A DNA stretch of 64,000 nucleotides from Hybos culiciformis. Its lineage: Eukaryota; Arthropoda; Insecta; Diptera; Hybotidae. Shown piece by piece: positions 38,855 through 51,900 of this stretch. The DNA lies in contig OZ023274.1 of assembly GCA_964007475.1 (NCBI GenBank), forward strand, positions 10,131,376-10,195,375. Direction: 5' to 3'. Below the pieces are notes generated by a model. It was not told the DNA's origin. It saw only the letters and a list, made by a program, of their open reading frames with translations, and searched no databases. Within the stretch, counting starts at the first letter, position 1, and each line of letters starts with the position of its first letter. The position numbers and the translations under genes are program-made.

Positions 38855-40899
38855 TACTCAGCCCTGAAAGCTATAACAGTCCGCTGTTTGGATGTATCAG
38901 CTTTGATTAACCAACTGGAATAATTCATTTTTTATTACGGATTTATATAAAAATAAATTTTTAATAGTCGTACCGAAAGATTAATTATTTAACAAATAAA
39001 ATATTTTATGTCTACATAAAATAAATTAAAATAATTGAACAATTTCCTTAAAGTCATTAAGTCATTTTTTGAATATAGATTTCCTTTATATGATTTTGTG
39101 CCAAAGATGAAGCTAGATAGATAATTGTATGATTGTTTGGCGAGACATCACTGATAACACAACTGTTCATCTCGATAATCTCATACGGTTTAAAAATAAA
39201 ATAATAATTTTTTCTTTTTATGTTTTTATTACATAGAAAATTGTTTATCTTTTATTGGGAAAAGCATATGCGCATATCTCAACTATATAGAAAAAAAAAA
39301 AAAAAATAAAAACACGGTGCAAAAATTTCGAAATATATATACATATAGCGAACAGAATATTTTGTCCTTATTTTTAACATGAGAATGATGTTGTTTTTTT
39401 TTTTTTTATTATTGTTTTTCGTTGTTTTCTGTTTACAAGGATGTGCTTATTTCCTTTTCAATAAAAACAAAAACAATATTTGGAAATTGAAAAACAAAAA
39501 AAAAAAAACAAAAAAAATAAAAGAAAAGTTATCACCTAATAATTTTTGTTGTTGTTGTTATTTTAATGTTTATCTTTTATGCTTGTTATTCTTTGGTACT
39601 CCGAGTACAATATTTTTTTTGTTGGTTATTTTTGTCCAGAAACTTAAAAAAAAAATAAGAAAAGTTTTTCTTGTATTTTGCCATTTGGATAATTCTTTTT
39701 CCCGCCCCAAAATTCGTTTCTTTTTCTTTTTTTTTTTTTTTAAATAAAAAGATACTTGAAACGAAAATATTTTCTAAATAAACTGTTAAAGTTTGAAGGA
39801 TTTTTTTTCCCTGGAAAATAATAAGGGAGAAGACCGAAAGCAATATGTATAGAGAACTCTATGTTTCAGCAGGGAAATTGCACTTAAAGTTTTGAAATAT
39901 AAAATGGTAATTCAAGAGTGATTTTTCATTTATGCTCATTGGGTTTGCAAAAAAAAGGGAAATATTTAACTCGTTTAGTGCAATGTCATTTTTATGGGAC
40001 TTTATTTTGAAGTGTCAATAAAAAATTTACTAGAAGCAGAAAAATTTACAAAACTCAATGTGTTGAAAACTTTATAATGTCTTCAAATAACCCGCAAAAA
40101 AATCAAAAATTCCTCCTCCAGTTCCTTCTTTTGTTCAAAAATGGTTTCAGCGAAAAATTTAGGACAAATGTGCTTAAAATGCACAAGGCACAAAATTCAA
40201 AGAATGAACCAAAATTTTAACACAAGCAATCTTTTGTCAGAATTACTTCGAAAAATGTTAAAAGAAGTTGAACACAAATAAGGGAAAAGTGCAGAATATT
40301 TCTCAGATATTCTAGTTGAAATATTTTTTTCTTCTTCTTTCAAGTACTGTATATATATACATTTTTTTTGAACATCGTATAAAAAGCTTTGAAGGAAAAA
40401 TTCAGAAAAAATATCTAAATTTATCTATTTTATGAGGAAGACTTTTTTATTTTTATTTTTATTTAAAATTTTTTTTTTTTATTTTCAATATAAGGCGTTG
40501 TATTTCTATATATATATATATATGTACAGAGTTTAATATTTCACTATAAAGGCGGGGCAAAAGCTTTTAAGACTTTGTTCTACATTTTTTTTTCTACCAA
40601 AAAAAAAAAAAAGGGGCCAAAAACAATATTCAATTTATTAATGTGTATTTATATTTCAGTTTTTCTAATATTATTTTTATTGCTATTTTTCAAAGAATAA
40701 TTTAAGTATGATTTTTAAAATAAATGCACTCTAAGTTTCATTTGAGAACTTTTAGGAGAGCCCTATAAATGTAGTTATAATTTCGAATAGTTACGCTGAG
40801 TTGTCTTTCTGATCCATGACAAAAACTCATTTCGACCGCCCTAATGAAATGATGGGGCGGGTATTTGCACTTAACTGGGTCAATTTAAGGGTGGAGGAA

Positions 40900-41210
40900 T
40901 TTAGTGCTTAATTTATGTCTATTAGTGCCACAAAAACTAGAATTTGTGCTTGCTTGGTTTTTGAGAAACTTTTATTTTCCAATTTCGAACATGGGTTATC
41001 TCTGGCCGGATTCGAATTTCCAAAAAAATAATGATAATATCATTTAGTGCTTAATTTGTGCCTATTTGTTCTACAAAAACTAGAATTTGTCCTCTTCAAA
41101 ATTATGTGAAAACAATTTTTTTAGATTAGTCGAAAATTCTAAATTTGAATTTTTTTTCGTCGAATTTTGAAAAAGCGAAAATGCTACCATTTAGTTCTTT
41201 GTTTGTGCGA
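40900..41210. repeat. Diverged tandem repeat, period about 145 bp
   Basis: The motif TTTAGTGCTTAATTTGTGCC (with changes) followed by ACAAAAACTAGAATTTGT starts near 40900 and 41043, with a poorer third copy (TTTAGTTCTTTGTTTGTGC) near 41190. Spacings are 143 and 147 bp. It may be a small satellite or part of a larger repeat. Confidence 0.55.
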
Positions 41211-42624
41211 AGAATTGTCCGGCTGAAGAGCCTACACCCAATTTGAATGTTTAAATAGTTCGAATCTGCTTAATTTTACATAAATTTCATAAAAATTGTA
41301 AGATATGATAGGGTGAGAATGGCTTATTCCTTCAGTTCTGAGATTACATTATAAGAAATTTAAAAGCATCATTTTTAAAGTTGCATCGGATTCGATATCC
41401 AATTTAGTTTTTAATTCTTGCAGGGTTTTATAGTATTGTTGAAAACCCTGTTTTTGTATTTTCTTCAAATTCATATAAAATTTATTTGATTTTCATAAAT
41501 TCTGTACATTCATAATTTTCATTTAACTTCGAAACTATATTAATTTCTTGAATTTATTTATTTCATAAAAACTTGAATATTCATTTATTTCAGCTTTATA
41601 GCAAATTTTAAGTAAAATCTCAAAATAGAAAAACAAAAAAAAATAAAAAATAGGTGGAACTAAGGCCTTATGACAATTTTTTTACAGGTTGAAAAATAGT
41701 TAAAAATATACTTAGATATATTTTTTATTGCAATATTTTTTAAGGTTTCAAGAAAAAAAAATTTTTTTTAATATATATATATAAATTTTTTTTTTATTAT
41801 TTGATTATTTAAAAAAAAAAGAAAATACAATTTTCTTTAAGTATGTACTTTAGAGAGGTGGAAAATGTATTTTTAAAGGACACTTCTAGGAAAAATCCAT
41901 CTACGATCAAAAACAATAAAAAAAAAAATAGAAGAAAAATATATAATATTTTAGGAAAATAAATAAAAAAAGAAAAAAAATAATAATAATAAAAATTGAA
42001 TGAAAAAATAACATAAGATGATTATATATATATATATATTTTTTTTTATTATTTTTCATTTTGTTTTTATAAAATAATTTCTTTTTTTTTCTCCTTGTAG
42101 GTATCGCATATATATTATTCTATGTTTTTTTTTTGAAAAAAAGCAATTTGTGAGATTGTTATTATCTCTTGGAAAATATATGTGTAATATCTTCTTTTTT
42201 TTTATTCCCAACTTTTAGAAAATATAATATTTTATTAAGTTTATATTTAACTTTATTTTTATAAATTTTTTTCTTTTATTTTTTTTAATTTTTTTTTTTG
42301 TTTTATAAAATTGATGAGAACTTTAATAGGTTTAAGTTTAATTTTAATGGAATTATCTTGAAATATAATTAATAAAAGAACCTTTTCTGCTCTTATTCTT
42401 GCCTTCTTCTATTTATACTTCGACTATATGTTTCTAGTTGCAAAAGAGTGCAATCAATTTTGAGAAAATCAGGAAAAATTTTTATATCTCTAAAACATCT
42501 GGCACGTAAATCAGGCAAGTAAGAACATTTTATGTTTGAAAATGGTGTAAAAAGTCGAAAAAGTTGTCCATCACCGACATTAGTCGACCAAATTTCATTC
42601 TAAAACCAGCCTAAAACCATTTAA

Positions 42625-43012
42625 GGGGACTTGGTACCAGTTTGAATTTTTTGTCCCAAATTTTTTTTGAAAAGCAGTTTTAGATTATTTTAAAGTTAAA
42701 TTTAGAAAAAAGATTTCATTCACAACCTTCGAACTGTTTGATACTTTAAAAGGGTATAAGACTTTTTAGAATCGGTTAAGGCTAAGTGCTCGAAATCTCT
42801 TCAAAACCATTGTTATGTGTCACAAAATGGTTTTGAAGGTATTTCGAGCACTTATCCTTAACCGATTCTAAAAAGTTTTATGTCATTTTAAACTAAGAAA
42901 CATTCCTGAGGTTGTGAATGAAATGTTTTTTTTAAATTAAACTTTAAAATAATCTAAAACGGCTCTACAATTATATTTTGGGACAAAAAATCCAAACTGG
43001 TACCAAGTCCTC
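42625..43012. mobile_element. TTAA-flanked foldback (hairpin) element
   Basis: The whole 388 bp is one inverted repeat with arms of about 185 bp and a very short loop around TTATGTGTCACA. The ends are GGGGACTTGGTACCAG and GAGGACTTGGTACCAG, flanked by TTAA at 42621-42624 and 43013-43016. TTAA is the piggyBac-type target. It has no coding capacity. If transcribed it would form a long, imperfect double-stranded RNA hairpin. It is inserted in sequence that itself looks repetitive. Confidence 0.85.
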
Positions 43013-43016
43013 TTAA

Positions 43017-46000
43017 GGAAAATAACCTTTCCAATGGTACTGGTTTCGTTGAAATCGATATTGGTTCAGAAGATTATAAGTTACGGAATTTCATGGCTTT
43101 TGTATATATATATATAGAAATATTTCATAAAGGCTTAACAAATCACACATTTTCCATTTCCCAAATATTTTAAATATTAGTTTCCTACTGTTTATTTTAT
43201 AAATGTGTTTTACGGACTTTATTTGTAAAACAGTATCTATAAAAAAATATATATATATGTACTTTAAAAAATTTTAGAACTTTGTTTCCAAATCAATCAA
43301 AATATTAATATTTTTCTAGTCATTATAAATCAAAAATCATGAAATCTTTATTCATCAAAAAATATAAAATATGATCGATCATTCCCTTTAATTACTTTGA
43401 AATAACATACTATATATAGCTTTGCTTTCAAGCTCTAAAAGAGTCATAGCTAGAATTTGCCAATAATATGTTTATTTGCTTTTAAGAATTAGTTTATTTT
43501 TTTGTGCAATTGAGTCGAATACAAAAATTTATTGTTGACAACTTTTTTTTTTGTTATATTAAATTTGTTTCAAATATGTAATTGAAAAAAATTTTATTAT
43601 ATTTTATTTATATAAACTTTGGATATACAATATTTTTTAGCCGCCAACAATTTTGCATTTTCAAATCAAAAATAATGAATACAATTAGGTGTATATTATA
43701 TGTATATAAATAAAGGAAAAATAAATAAAAAAATAGACGTTAACTATTTTGCCCTTTTTTTTTTCTTGTTATTTGCCTGTAAAGGTCAGTGAACATTAAA
43801 GAGAAATTTACCTTTATTAAGGAAATAAATTACTGATTATTGTAATTTATTTTATTATTATTTTATGCTAAAATAATGCGCCGACCTTTATGAAACATTC
43901 ATGAAGCCCTACATTTTATTCAAAAAATTTTATACCCATTAATTCAAAAGAAACCAAACAATTTTTTCTTGAATTATTTTTAATATTTACCGGGAAATCA
44001 ACAAAAGGATAATAATTTTTTGTTTAATTTGTGCTTTTTTTTTGGATTACATAAAATAAAAAGCAATAATTCTTAAATTATAAGAATAAATTTACTTTAT
44101 TTTTAACACTAACATAGTTATATTTTACTTATAGATTACGAGTATACTTATGCTTCGAAGCTAAATATAGTTCAAATTGAATAAGACATCATTTCCAAAT
44201 TGGAATCCAATTTAATTAGTTTATTTCTTTGAGCTTCTCGCTGTTTGAAAGATCATACATAAGTTAAATTACTGTCGACTTAAATTGTGCATTCTTATGC
44301 TGCACGAATTTTATAGATGTTAAGCAAAAATTTTATATAATTAAATATAACATTTCGCTTGAACACCATGTAAATTGTCTTAAGTAATATCTTAAGATAT
44401 TAAATTTTGAATAAACACATATAATGGATGTATATAGTGCATATTATATACTATATACATCTAGTTTCTGGATAAATGACACAAGGTCAAACCTCAAACA
44501 GCAATTGAATTCAAATTTAATATTAACCTTTCAACTGAACAAAAACTCAATTCTATTTCAACCCATCCATATAGTACTAAGAATATTTTATTTTTTGATG
44601 ATAGCAAGAGACATCGTTCAATTTGAAGAAGGAATAACAAAAAGGATCATTTTAGTAGAATTTGTTTAATATTGAAGAAGAAAACCCCTTTTTCGCCACT
44701 TAAAATTATGCGATTTATGATGTGGTTTTTAAATTACATATTAAAATAATAATAATTCTCTGATGAATAAAAAAATAAAAATTGATATTTTAATATATTC
44801 TTCCTAGAAAATTTATACAAAAAGAACCAATTTTTTTTTTTCATTCCAAACAAATCGAGCAGGTTATTTTATGATTTTTTTTTTTATTTTAACTTAAAAT
44901 ACAAATTTAACACGATAAAGTTTAATATTATGCGTCTTGTAAAAAAAAAAAAAAAAACAAAATCAAAATTCAAATATTAAATTTATTTATTAATACAGTG
45001 AACTTCAAAATTATGTTAAAAATAAAATAAGAAAAAACTGTGTACAACGAAAATCAATGAATCTTATTAAAATAAAAAAGTTAAAAAGCGAATTTTATTT
45101 TAAATTCATTCATTCTTTTATACTGCTTTATTAACTTAAATAAAAAAAATAATTTAATAAGGTTTTTTAATTATTATTTCAGATCTTTTATTTATTTAAT
45201 AAATCATTATAAATTAGACTGATTTAACATTGAGGGGTTGTTTTGAGCGGAAATAACTGAAGACTGGAGTTATGTATTTAAAATATCTAATATTTTTAGC
45301 TTCAATAAGCGCTTCTTTTTTTGATGAGGAAATAATTTTATTCATGCAATCAAAATTTACTGAAAGACGTAGCTAAATGTTCCTTCATCAGTGTGGCTAC
45401 TTTTTCATCCAACTCAAATATTCATGTTTTTGTCTATGAACATGGTAACAATAAAAATCAATACTTCAACAATACAATGAACACGATGGACTGTCAAAAT
45501 TTTATAATTACGACCTTTACCATGTAATTCTATATAAATATATATGTTTACAATATGTTAACATCAGAAGCTATGTATATCGTAAACTTGCTTATTAAAA
45601 AAAATTATGAATTTTTTCAAAGATGCTAGTTTTATTATAATAAAAAAATTAAAAAATAATTTAAAATAAAATAAAAAATTCCCGCTCTTATCAAACAATG
45701 TTAAAAATAAACCATTAATTTATACTTGAAGCATATAATTAAGTTAAATTTATGATTATTTTTAAAGTTATTTAATTTAACACGCAATTGCTTAGGTTTT
45801 GATATCTTATTATAAAGAAAAAATAATTATAAGTAAGGTTTTTTTTCTATATATAAAATATTAAGAAGATTTTTATAAATTTTTGTGTTAGTTTCTGATA
45901 CATGGTATAATATTAATGACAACGCTAGTTTTAATATTTATCTATAAGATTGTAGTTAAATTATAGCTAAGTTTTTCAATTGTTCACTACAACTAAATAT

Positions 46001-48579
46001 TAAATTTTTTTGGGGGAAATATAAATGTCAATAAATTTATATAATGAATCGTTGAAATATTAAGAAGTCACTTTATTTCTTAAATGAATTTTTTATAACA
46101 AGTTCACAATAACCTGAAAAAAATTGCAGGTATTAAAAATTCAATTCTATTTTTTATATTATATGTTCAAAGTATTTAATGGATATTATTATTAAAATTT
46201 AGTTCTTACTTTGTTTAAAATTTTTGTTCACAATAAAATTCTACAATGTTGAAAAATATAAAAATTTATTAATAAAATTATTAATTTTATGACTTTGGTT
46301 TACTAGAATCGCGTGCTAATTTGAAATTTTTTTTTAAAATTTATTTTTTTCTTTAAGTTTACTTAAAATGCTGCAATAATCAATTAATTATATATGTATA
46401 TTTTGATTGCTTTACGATTCTATATAATAATTGTTATAATATGATAAAATTTTGCGTGAATTTATATATTGTTATGAAAGGCTCCATTCAATTAATTTTT
46501 AATCATGCATTATAGATTTTTAATTATACAGCTGTTGATTAAAGTTGTGTGATTATTATTTTAAAGAAAAAATATTTCTGGTGTACATTTTGAAGATTTT
46601 AAGATCATGGAATAGGTGAAGATTGATGATATTTTCAAAAAAATTATTTTTTCAGAGCAATAGTTTCGGAACTGTATGTATTTATAACTCTATCCTAAAT
46701 ATTTATAAATTTGCCGCAGAAAAATGTGGTCGGGATTCAACGAACACACTATTTCATATACCTTACTTTTACATATAGTTCCGATTTAAATGAATCAAAA
46801 TGCGTCGGAAAGATTAAAGACGAAAATAACCATTACATTATTAATAAAATAATAGAAATCATTAATGAAAATGGCTTCTTTGAGGGGTTAAAGTTTATAA
46901 CTATAATCAAGGTGTATCTTTATTTAAGATGTATCTTTTATTTAAGTAACAATATAAATTTCATAACTTTAAACTTTAAATAATGTAAGCCCTTTCTATA
47001 GAATTGCAATTAAAAAAAGTTGACTATAAAATAGTTTTAATTTCAATCATTTTCTAATTTTCGCTTATTATACCTACGTTTCTAATTTCTAATCTTTGTG
47101 TGAAAAGAACATAAAAATATTTTTAACGGCGCGTCGCAGCGCTTGTTTTTTACTACTGGTTCGCAATTTTTCACAATTTTGACAACACATTTTTCTATGT
47201 CATAAATATCTTAAAAATGGTGAGATTTTGAGCAAATTCTTCAGCAAAAAAAATTCTAAGATGCAGTGATAAAAAAATTCTATTAACTTTCTTGTAAACA
47301 ATTGTTCTGCACAAATTGTCTAAATATAACAATAAAAAAAACACCGACGCCGATTGTAATCAATAAGCCGTAAAGGAGTGATATAATCGTTTTTTTTTTT
47401 TTCTTTTTTTGCAACCATCATTATTTTCAATTATCATTTGATTAATAAAAATATATAAATATTTTTAGTTTTATTCAAACAAAACAATATAATAAAATGA
47501 ATATATTTTAAGAATTAAAGATATTTTTTTTTGATAAATTAATATTTTTAATATGAAAAATTTTTATGATGATAAATTACAAATCATTAAAAAATAATAA
47601 TAATCTACTTTTTGTACAAATATTTAAAAAAGAATAATAAAAAAAAAAAAATTAAAATTTATATTAATAAATGAAAAAATAAAATAAAAAAAAAAAACTA
47701 CAAAAAGTACATATTTTAGACGCCAAGTAAATAACATGATTCTTTGATTTATTTTAATACATTTCTTTCGTTTATTTTTTGTTTTGAAAATTTCTTTATA
47801 TTTTGTTTCTTTTTTTTTCTTCTTCTTTTTTTTATGGGTTTAACAATGCATAAAGTTCCTTGTTTGAATTTGAACTTTGAATATACAACATGTACTCTAA
47901 ACTTAACTCAATTTTCATTATTATTATTATTATTTTGTTTTTTTTTTTTTTTCAAATATTTATCATTCAAAATGCGTTCCAAATATGTCATTGTTGTGCA
48001 ATAATAATTTTAATTTTTTTTTTTTTTTACTTTTTAACTAAAAGAATATGTATAATACAACAAAACAAAAATCTAAAAAAAGAAAAACAAAAAAAAAAAA
48101 CAATGTATGTAAAAATAAAATAAATAAAAAAAAAAAAAAAAAACTATTGAACTTCAAACCATCAGGGTCCGTAGCAAATTTGATTCTTTATTTAAACAAA
48201 ATAGTTTTTTGTTCACACATGCTGCGTTAAAATATTGTACATAATATATGAAAAAAGAATTAAAACCTTAAAAATTAGAAAAAAAAAATTATTATTATTA
48301 TTTTATTTATTTTCTTTATAACTTCTATTATGAGTTTATATAACTATCTGTAAATTTATGTTGTTATTATATAGTTTTTAAGTCGTTTTTTAAATTGTAA
48401 AAATGAATTAAATTTTGCATACACGCAGTGAATGGAAGAAAATCTATAGCGCCTCGCGAGAAAACAACTCCATAAACTCTATAAAAAAAATATTTTACAT
48501 TTTTGAAGATTCTTCGAACTTGAATTTACATAACAAACCCTTAGTTCGAATTCAAAGTTATGCTGAGCAATATTCAATG
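43017..48579. other. Gene-free AT-rich stretch
   Basis: No gene seen. The beginning (43017-43105) appears to continue the repeat interrupted by the foldback element. The open frames at 44.4, 46.7 and 47.7-48.2 kb are low-complexity or unsupported. A short GC-rich word (GGCGCGTCGCAGCGC) stands alone at about 47128. Confidence 0.5.
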
Positions 48580-48587
48580 CTATAGAC

Positions 48588-48945
48588 CAGGGGTGCTCAA
48601 TGGTTTATATATGGAGAGCGATGTTCGAAAATCGTAAAATACTATAGAGCCGCAAACTTAAATTTAAATTTAATTATCATAATTAATTAATAACTGAAAG
48701 CATTTTTTTTTAAATTCTTATCTTTCAATAAATATTAAATAAATTTATTAAATAAAAAAAATTCAATATTACATTTAATACATTTAAAAATTACTTGAAA
48801 AATATGTGCACGAAAATCTGTAAAATTATATTAAAATTGTGTAATAAAATACAAAATTTCAGTTACAACTTAATAATTTATTGAGCCACAAAAAAAATGT
48901 CAAAGAGCCGCATGCGGCTTATGAACCGCAGTTTCAGCTTGTCTG
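48588..48945. mobile_element. Short non-autonomous hAT element
   Basis: The 358-bp unit starts CAGGGGTGCTCAA and ends, on the other strand, CAGACAAGCTGAA. It is flanked by an exact 8-bp duplication CTATAGAC (48580-48587 and 48946-48953). The right end has GAGCCGCATGCGGCTTATG, and the left has the related word AGAGCCGC, a layout typical of hAT elements with GC-rich subterminal parts. The inverted ends are imperfect. The duplication shows the nnnTAnnn pattern. Confidence 0.88.
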
Positions 48946-48953
48946 CTATAGAC

Positions 48954-51900
48954 TTAGGAATTTTAACAAAATAATAACTATAATACGATTTCACTGCGTA
49001 GTCACTAGCTGATAGTTACAATATCGTTTGCGGATGAAATTTTTTGCATAGTTATAAATGTTATTATTATAAATGTAATAATAATAATAATAATAATTTT
49101 GCTAATATGCCTCCATTTTCAACAATTATTATGTGTTGTTGAAGTAAAAGAAAAATAGCAAAAAAACCTGAAGTTATTTCGATACATATATAATAATTCT
49201 TCTAACAAAATTAATGTTGAATATAACATAAAATCTTAAATAAAAATAAAAAAAAAAAAATTTTTCTTTTTCATTTTATGATGTTTTTATATTTTAGAAA
49301 TGTTAAGTTTATTTTTTTTTTTGTTCAATTGGTAGAAGCTAATTGAACATTCAAAAAACGCAATTTGTTTTAGAGGCGCAGCTATTAAGGTATTTAGAGA
49401 GAAAAAAAATAATATAGCTTGATGATGAGATTTATTGCCACAAATAATTATTTGTCAGCTTAAAGCAAATAATAGTTAAATTGTAATAACTATTTGCTAT
49501 GCCCTAATATCATTTTCTTTTTATTTTTTTTAAATAAAGCATAAAACTAAAATTGTAATGAGGTGATTTCTATTTTATTTTTATACAATAAGTATAGGAA
49601 AAGTTTATGTGATATTTGTATGGATAAAAAAATGTTCTAAATATATCAAAGTTTTTATTTATCATTTTCTAACATGAGCATTGCTGTTTTTTTAGAAATT
49701 TCAAAGAAATTCAACTTTAGACCACCTTTATGAAATTTTGGTAGAATTATGTCATTGTTGATTAATTTTAATTATGTTATATTCATTTCAATTTTGATTC
49801 AGGCCTTTTAAGCTTTTGAATTATTATATTCTTGTACTGTACGTCAATACGATAGTAGTTTTTGGGATTCTCACTTAACAACATCGTGGTTTAGTACATT
49901 AGCTTGGTAAATTCAAAAGATAACTGCGTAGACATGAAGTCATAATTTTATTTTTTGTCATCTATATTATAATTCTTATTCTCAAAAATATTTTTAAAGT
50001 TTATTTCCAAAATTTGTTCAATATAAAGATGTTAATATGTAAAGGGCAGATATTAAAACTTTCTTCACATATTCCAAAGAAAAAACATATTATTTTTTCT
50101 GTACATACCTATCGACTCTTGTACTTTGTTAATATTATCATCAAATATATGAAATTTGATTTTTGAAATATCCTTAATTCCATTATTCAAAGCTTATCAA
50201 CTGGCCTGGATTTCATATTTTGTTTAATATTCTTATAAAGCAAAAATCAAATTATCTTTATTATTAATTTTCATAAAATAAATAAAACTATACATATATG
50301 TATCTAGATATTATACGTACAGTAATATGTTATGAACATACATAATATATTATGTTGTGTGGATCATTTATTTTTAGAAATAAATAAAAATATATATGTA
50401 GGTATTTATCATAATTTAAGTGTATTGCTTTAACATAAAACTCACTTATGCTTTTTATTGCTTTATAATAGACTGACAGACATCATTTTTGGAATATATG
50501 CGATAAGATCAGAAAATTTCATTTTTCAATACATAATATCGTAATTTCGCATAACTAAGGGGCTTAAAGCTGTGCATACATAAGAATCATTTTTATATTT
50601 CATATATTTTTATAAAAAATAAAAATGTATGAAAATTGTGGAATAGTAAAATATCCAATTTTTAACTAGTAAATGAGCTTGTTGAAGTTCACAAATCGCT
50701 AGATTTATCTTCAACCAATTTTTTACAATTTTAACTGTTGGACATATCCTAATAAATCTATAATACACTCATAATTCGAACTACAGTAACATTTTAATAT
50801 CAGCAATACTGTTCTTAATGTAATTTGCGAACCAAATACTCATATATCCAATTAGACTTCAAAATTTAGCTACTTTTTAATTTCTTAGAAATTATTTCTT
50901 AAATTGCTTAATAAACTAATTTTTATTATTTTGTGAACTTATTCCATTTTTCATTTTTGTGTTTTTACTTTAACTATGTGCGGTTGTGGTATGCGATGTT
51001 ATAATAATCATAATTCTCGTACCGTGATAAATTTTTATTTACTTAATATACCAGAATTTTCTTCAATTTTTTTTTTTGCCAAGAAAAATATCAAACTCAA
51101 AAGAAATATAATATATGTATAATGATAACATAACATAGAATAGAGGGTGAATTATTTTGTTTTTTTTTTTTTTTAAGAATATAATCATTATGTTTGCCAC
51201 TTTATTTATCTGCCTTACCTAAAAATAATAAAGAACAAGAAAAACATAATCATTCCTTAATAAATACTAAAAGATGTTGTTTAGGTGTTTTCATTATACA
51301 TCTAGAAGAATTTTCTTATAATTTATATCTCATCAGAGATCTCTGTGGTTAAGTATGTATTTCATTTTCTAATTGATTGTTGAGGCAAATATAAAAATAA
51401 TTTCATTTGAAGCAAAAAATATTTAGCTTATAAGCATAATATTATTATTATTCTTATAATAAATAAAATCATTGCTTTCACGATATAAAATGTTATTATA
51501 TGTTTTACCTTTTTTTTCGTATTTGATAAATATTATGTAGATTTTATATTTATACAGAATATTGTTTACGAAAGCTTGATAATTATCAGAAAACAAAATT
51601 CATAATAAAAATACTTATTGTGAAGGATGCTGTTAATATTTTAGTTCGGAAAACTATCAGGAATACTTTAGTTACTGATTACTGGATTACTGGAGCCTGA
51701 ATTTTGTATCAATATACTTTTAGAATTTAACAAAATATAAAGTATAATTTTAGAAAGAAATAGTGTGAGCAGGGAATAAAACTCAATATCATTATACACT
51801 TTTTGGGTCTTATTTCAGAAAAAAATTAAATTTAATTCAATTTCTTTTCTATCATCATTACAAAGAAGGTCTCTTTTAATCAACGCGACAACATCATCGG

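Larger units (their letters stand above)
35099..42620. other. Gene-free AT-rich stretch
   Basis: No gene recognised. It includes a TATAA repeat at 36831-36858, a 20-bp direct repeat at 38813-38854 and diverged tandem repeats at 40900-41210. Moderately GC-rich patches at 36510-36540, 38040-38115 and 40795-40880 remain unexplained. The segment 42440-42615, just before a foldback element, looks like older interspersed repeat sequence. Confidence 0.5.

Noticed and set aside
39379..39843. Overlapping open frames of 122 and 85 codons on opposite strands
   Set aside because: Both are made of homopolymer-driven F, K, I and N runs and have no recognisable domain.
47744..48230. Three overlapping plus-strand open frames
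   Set aside because: They are low-complexity translations of poly-T and poly-A tracts.
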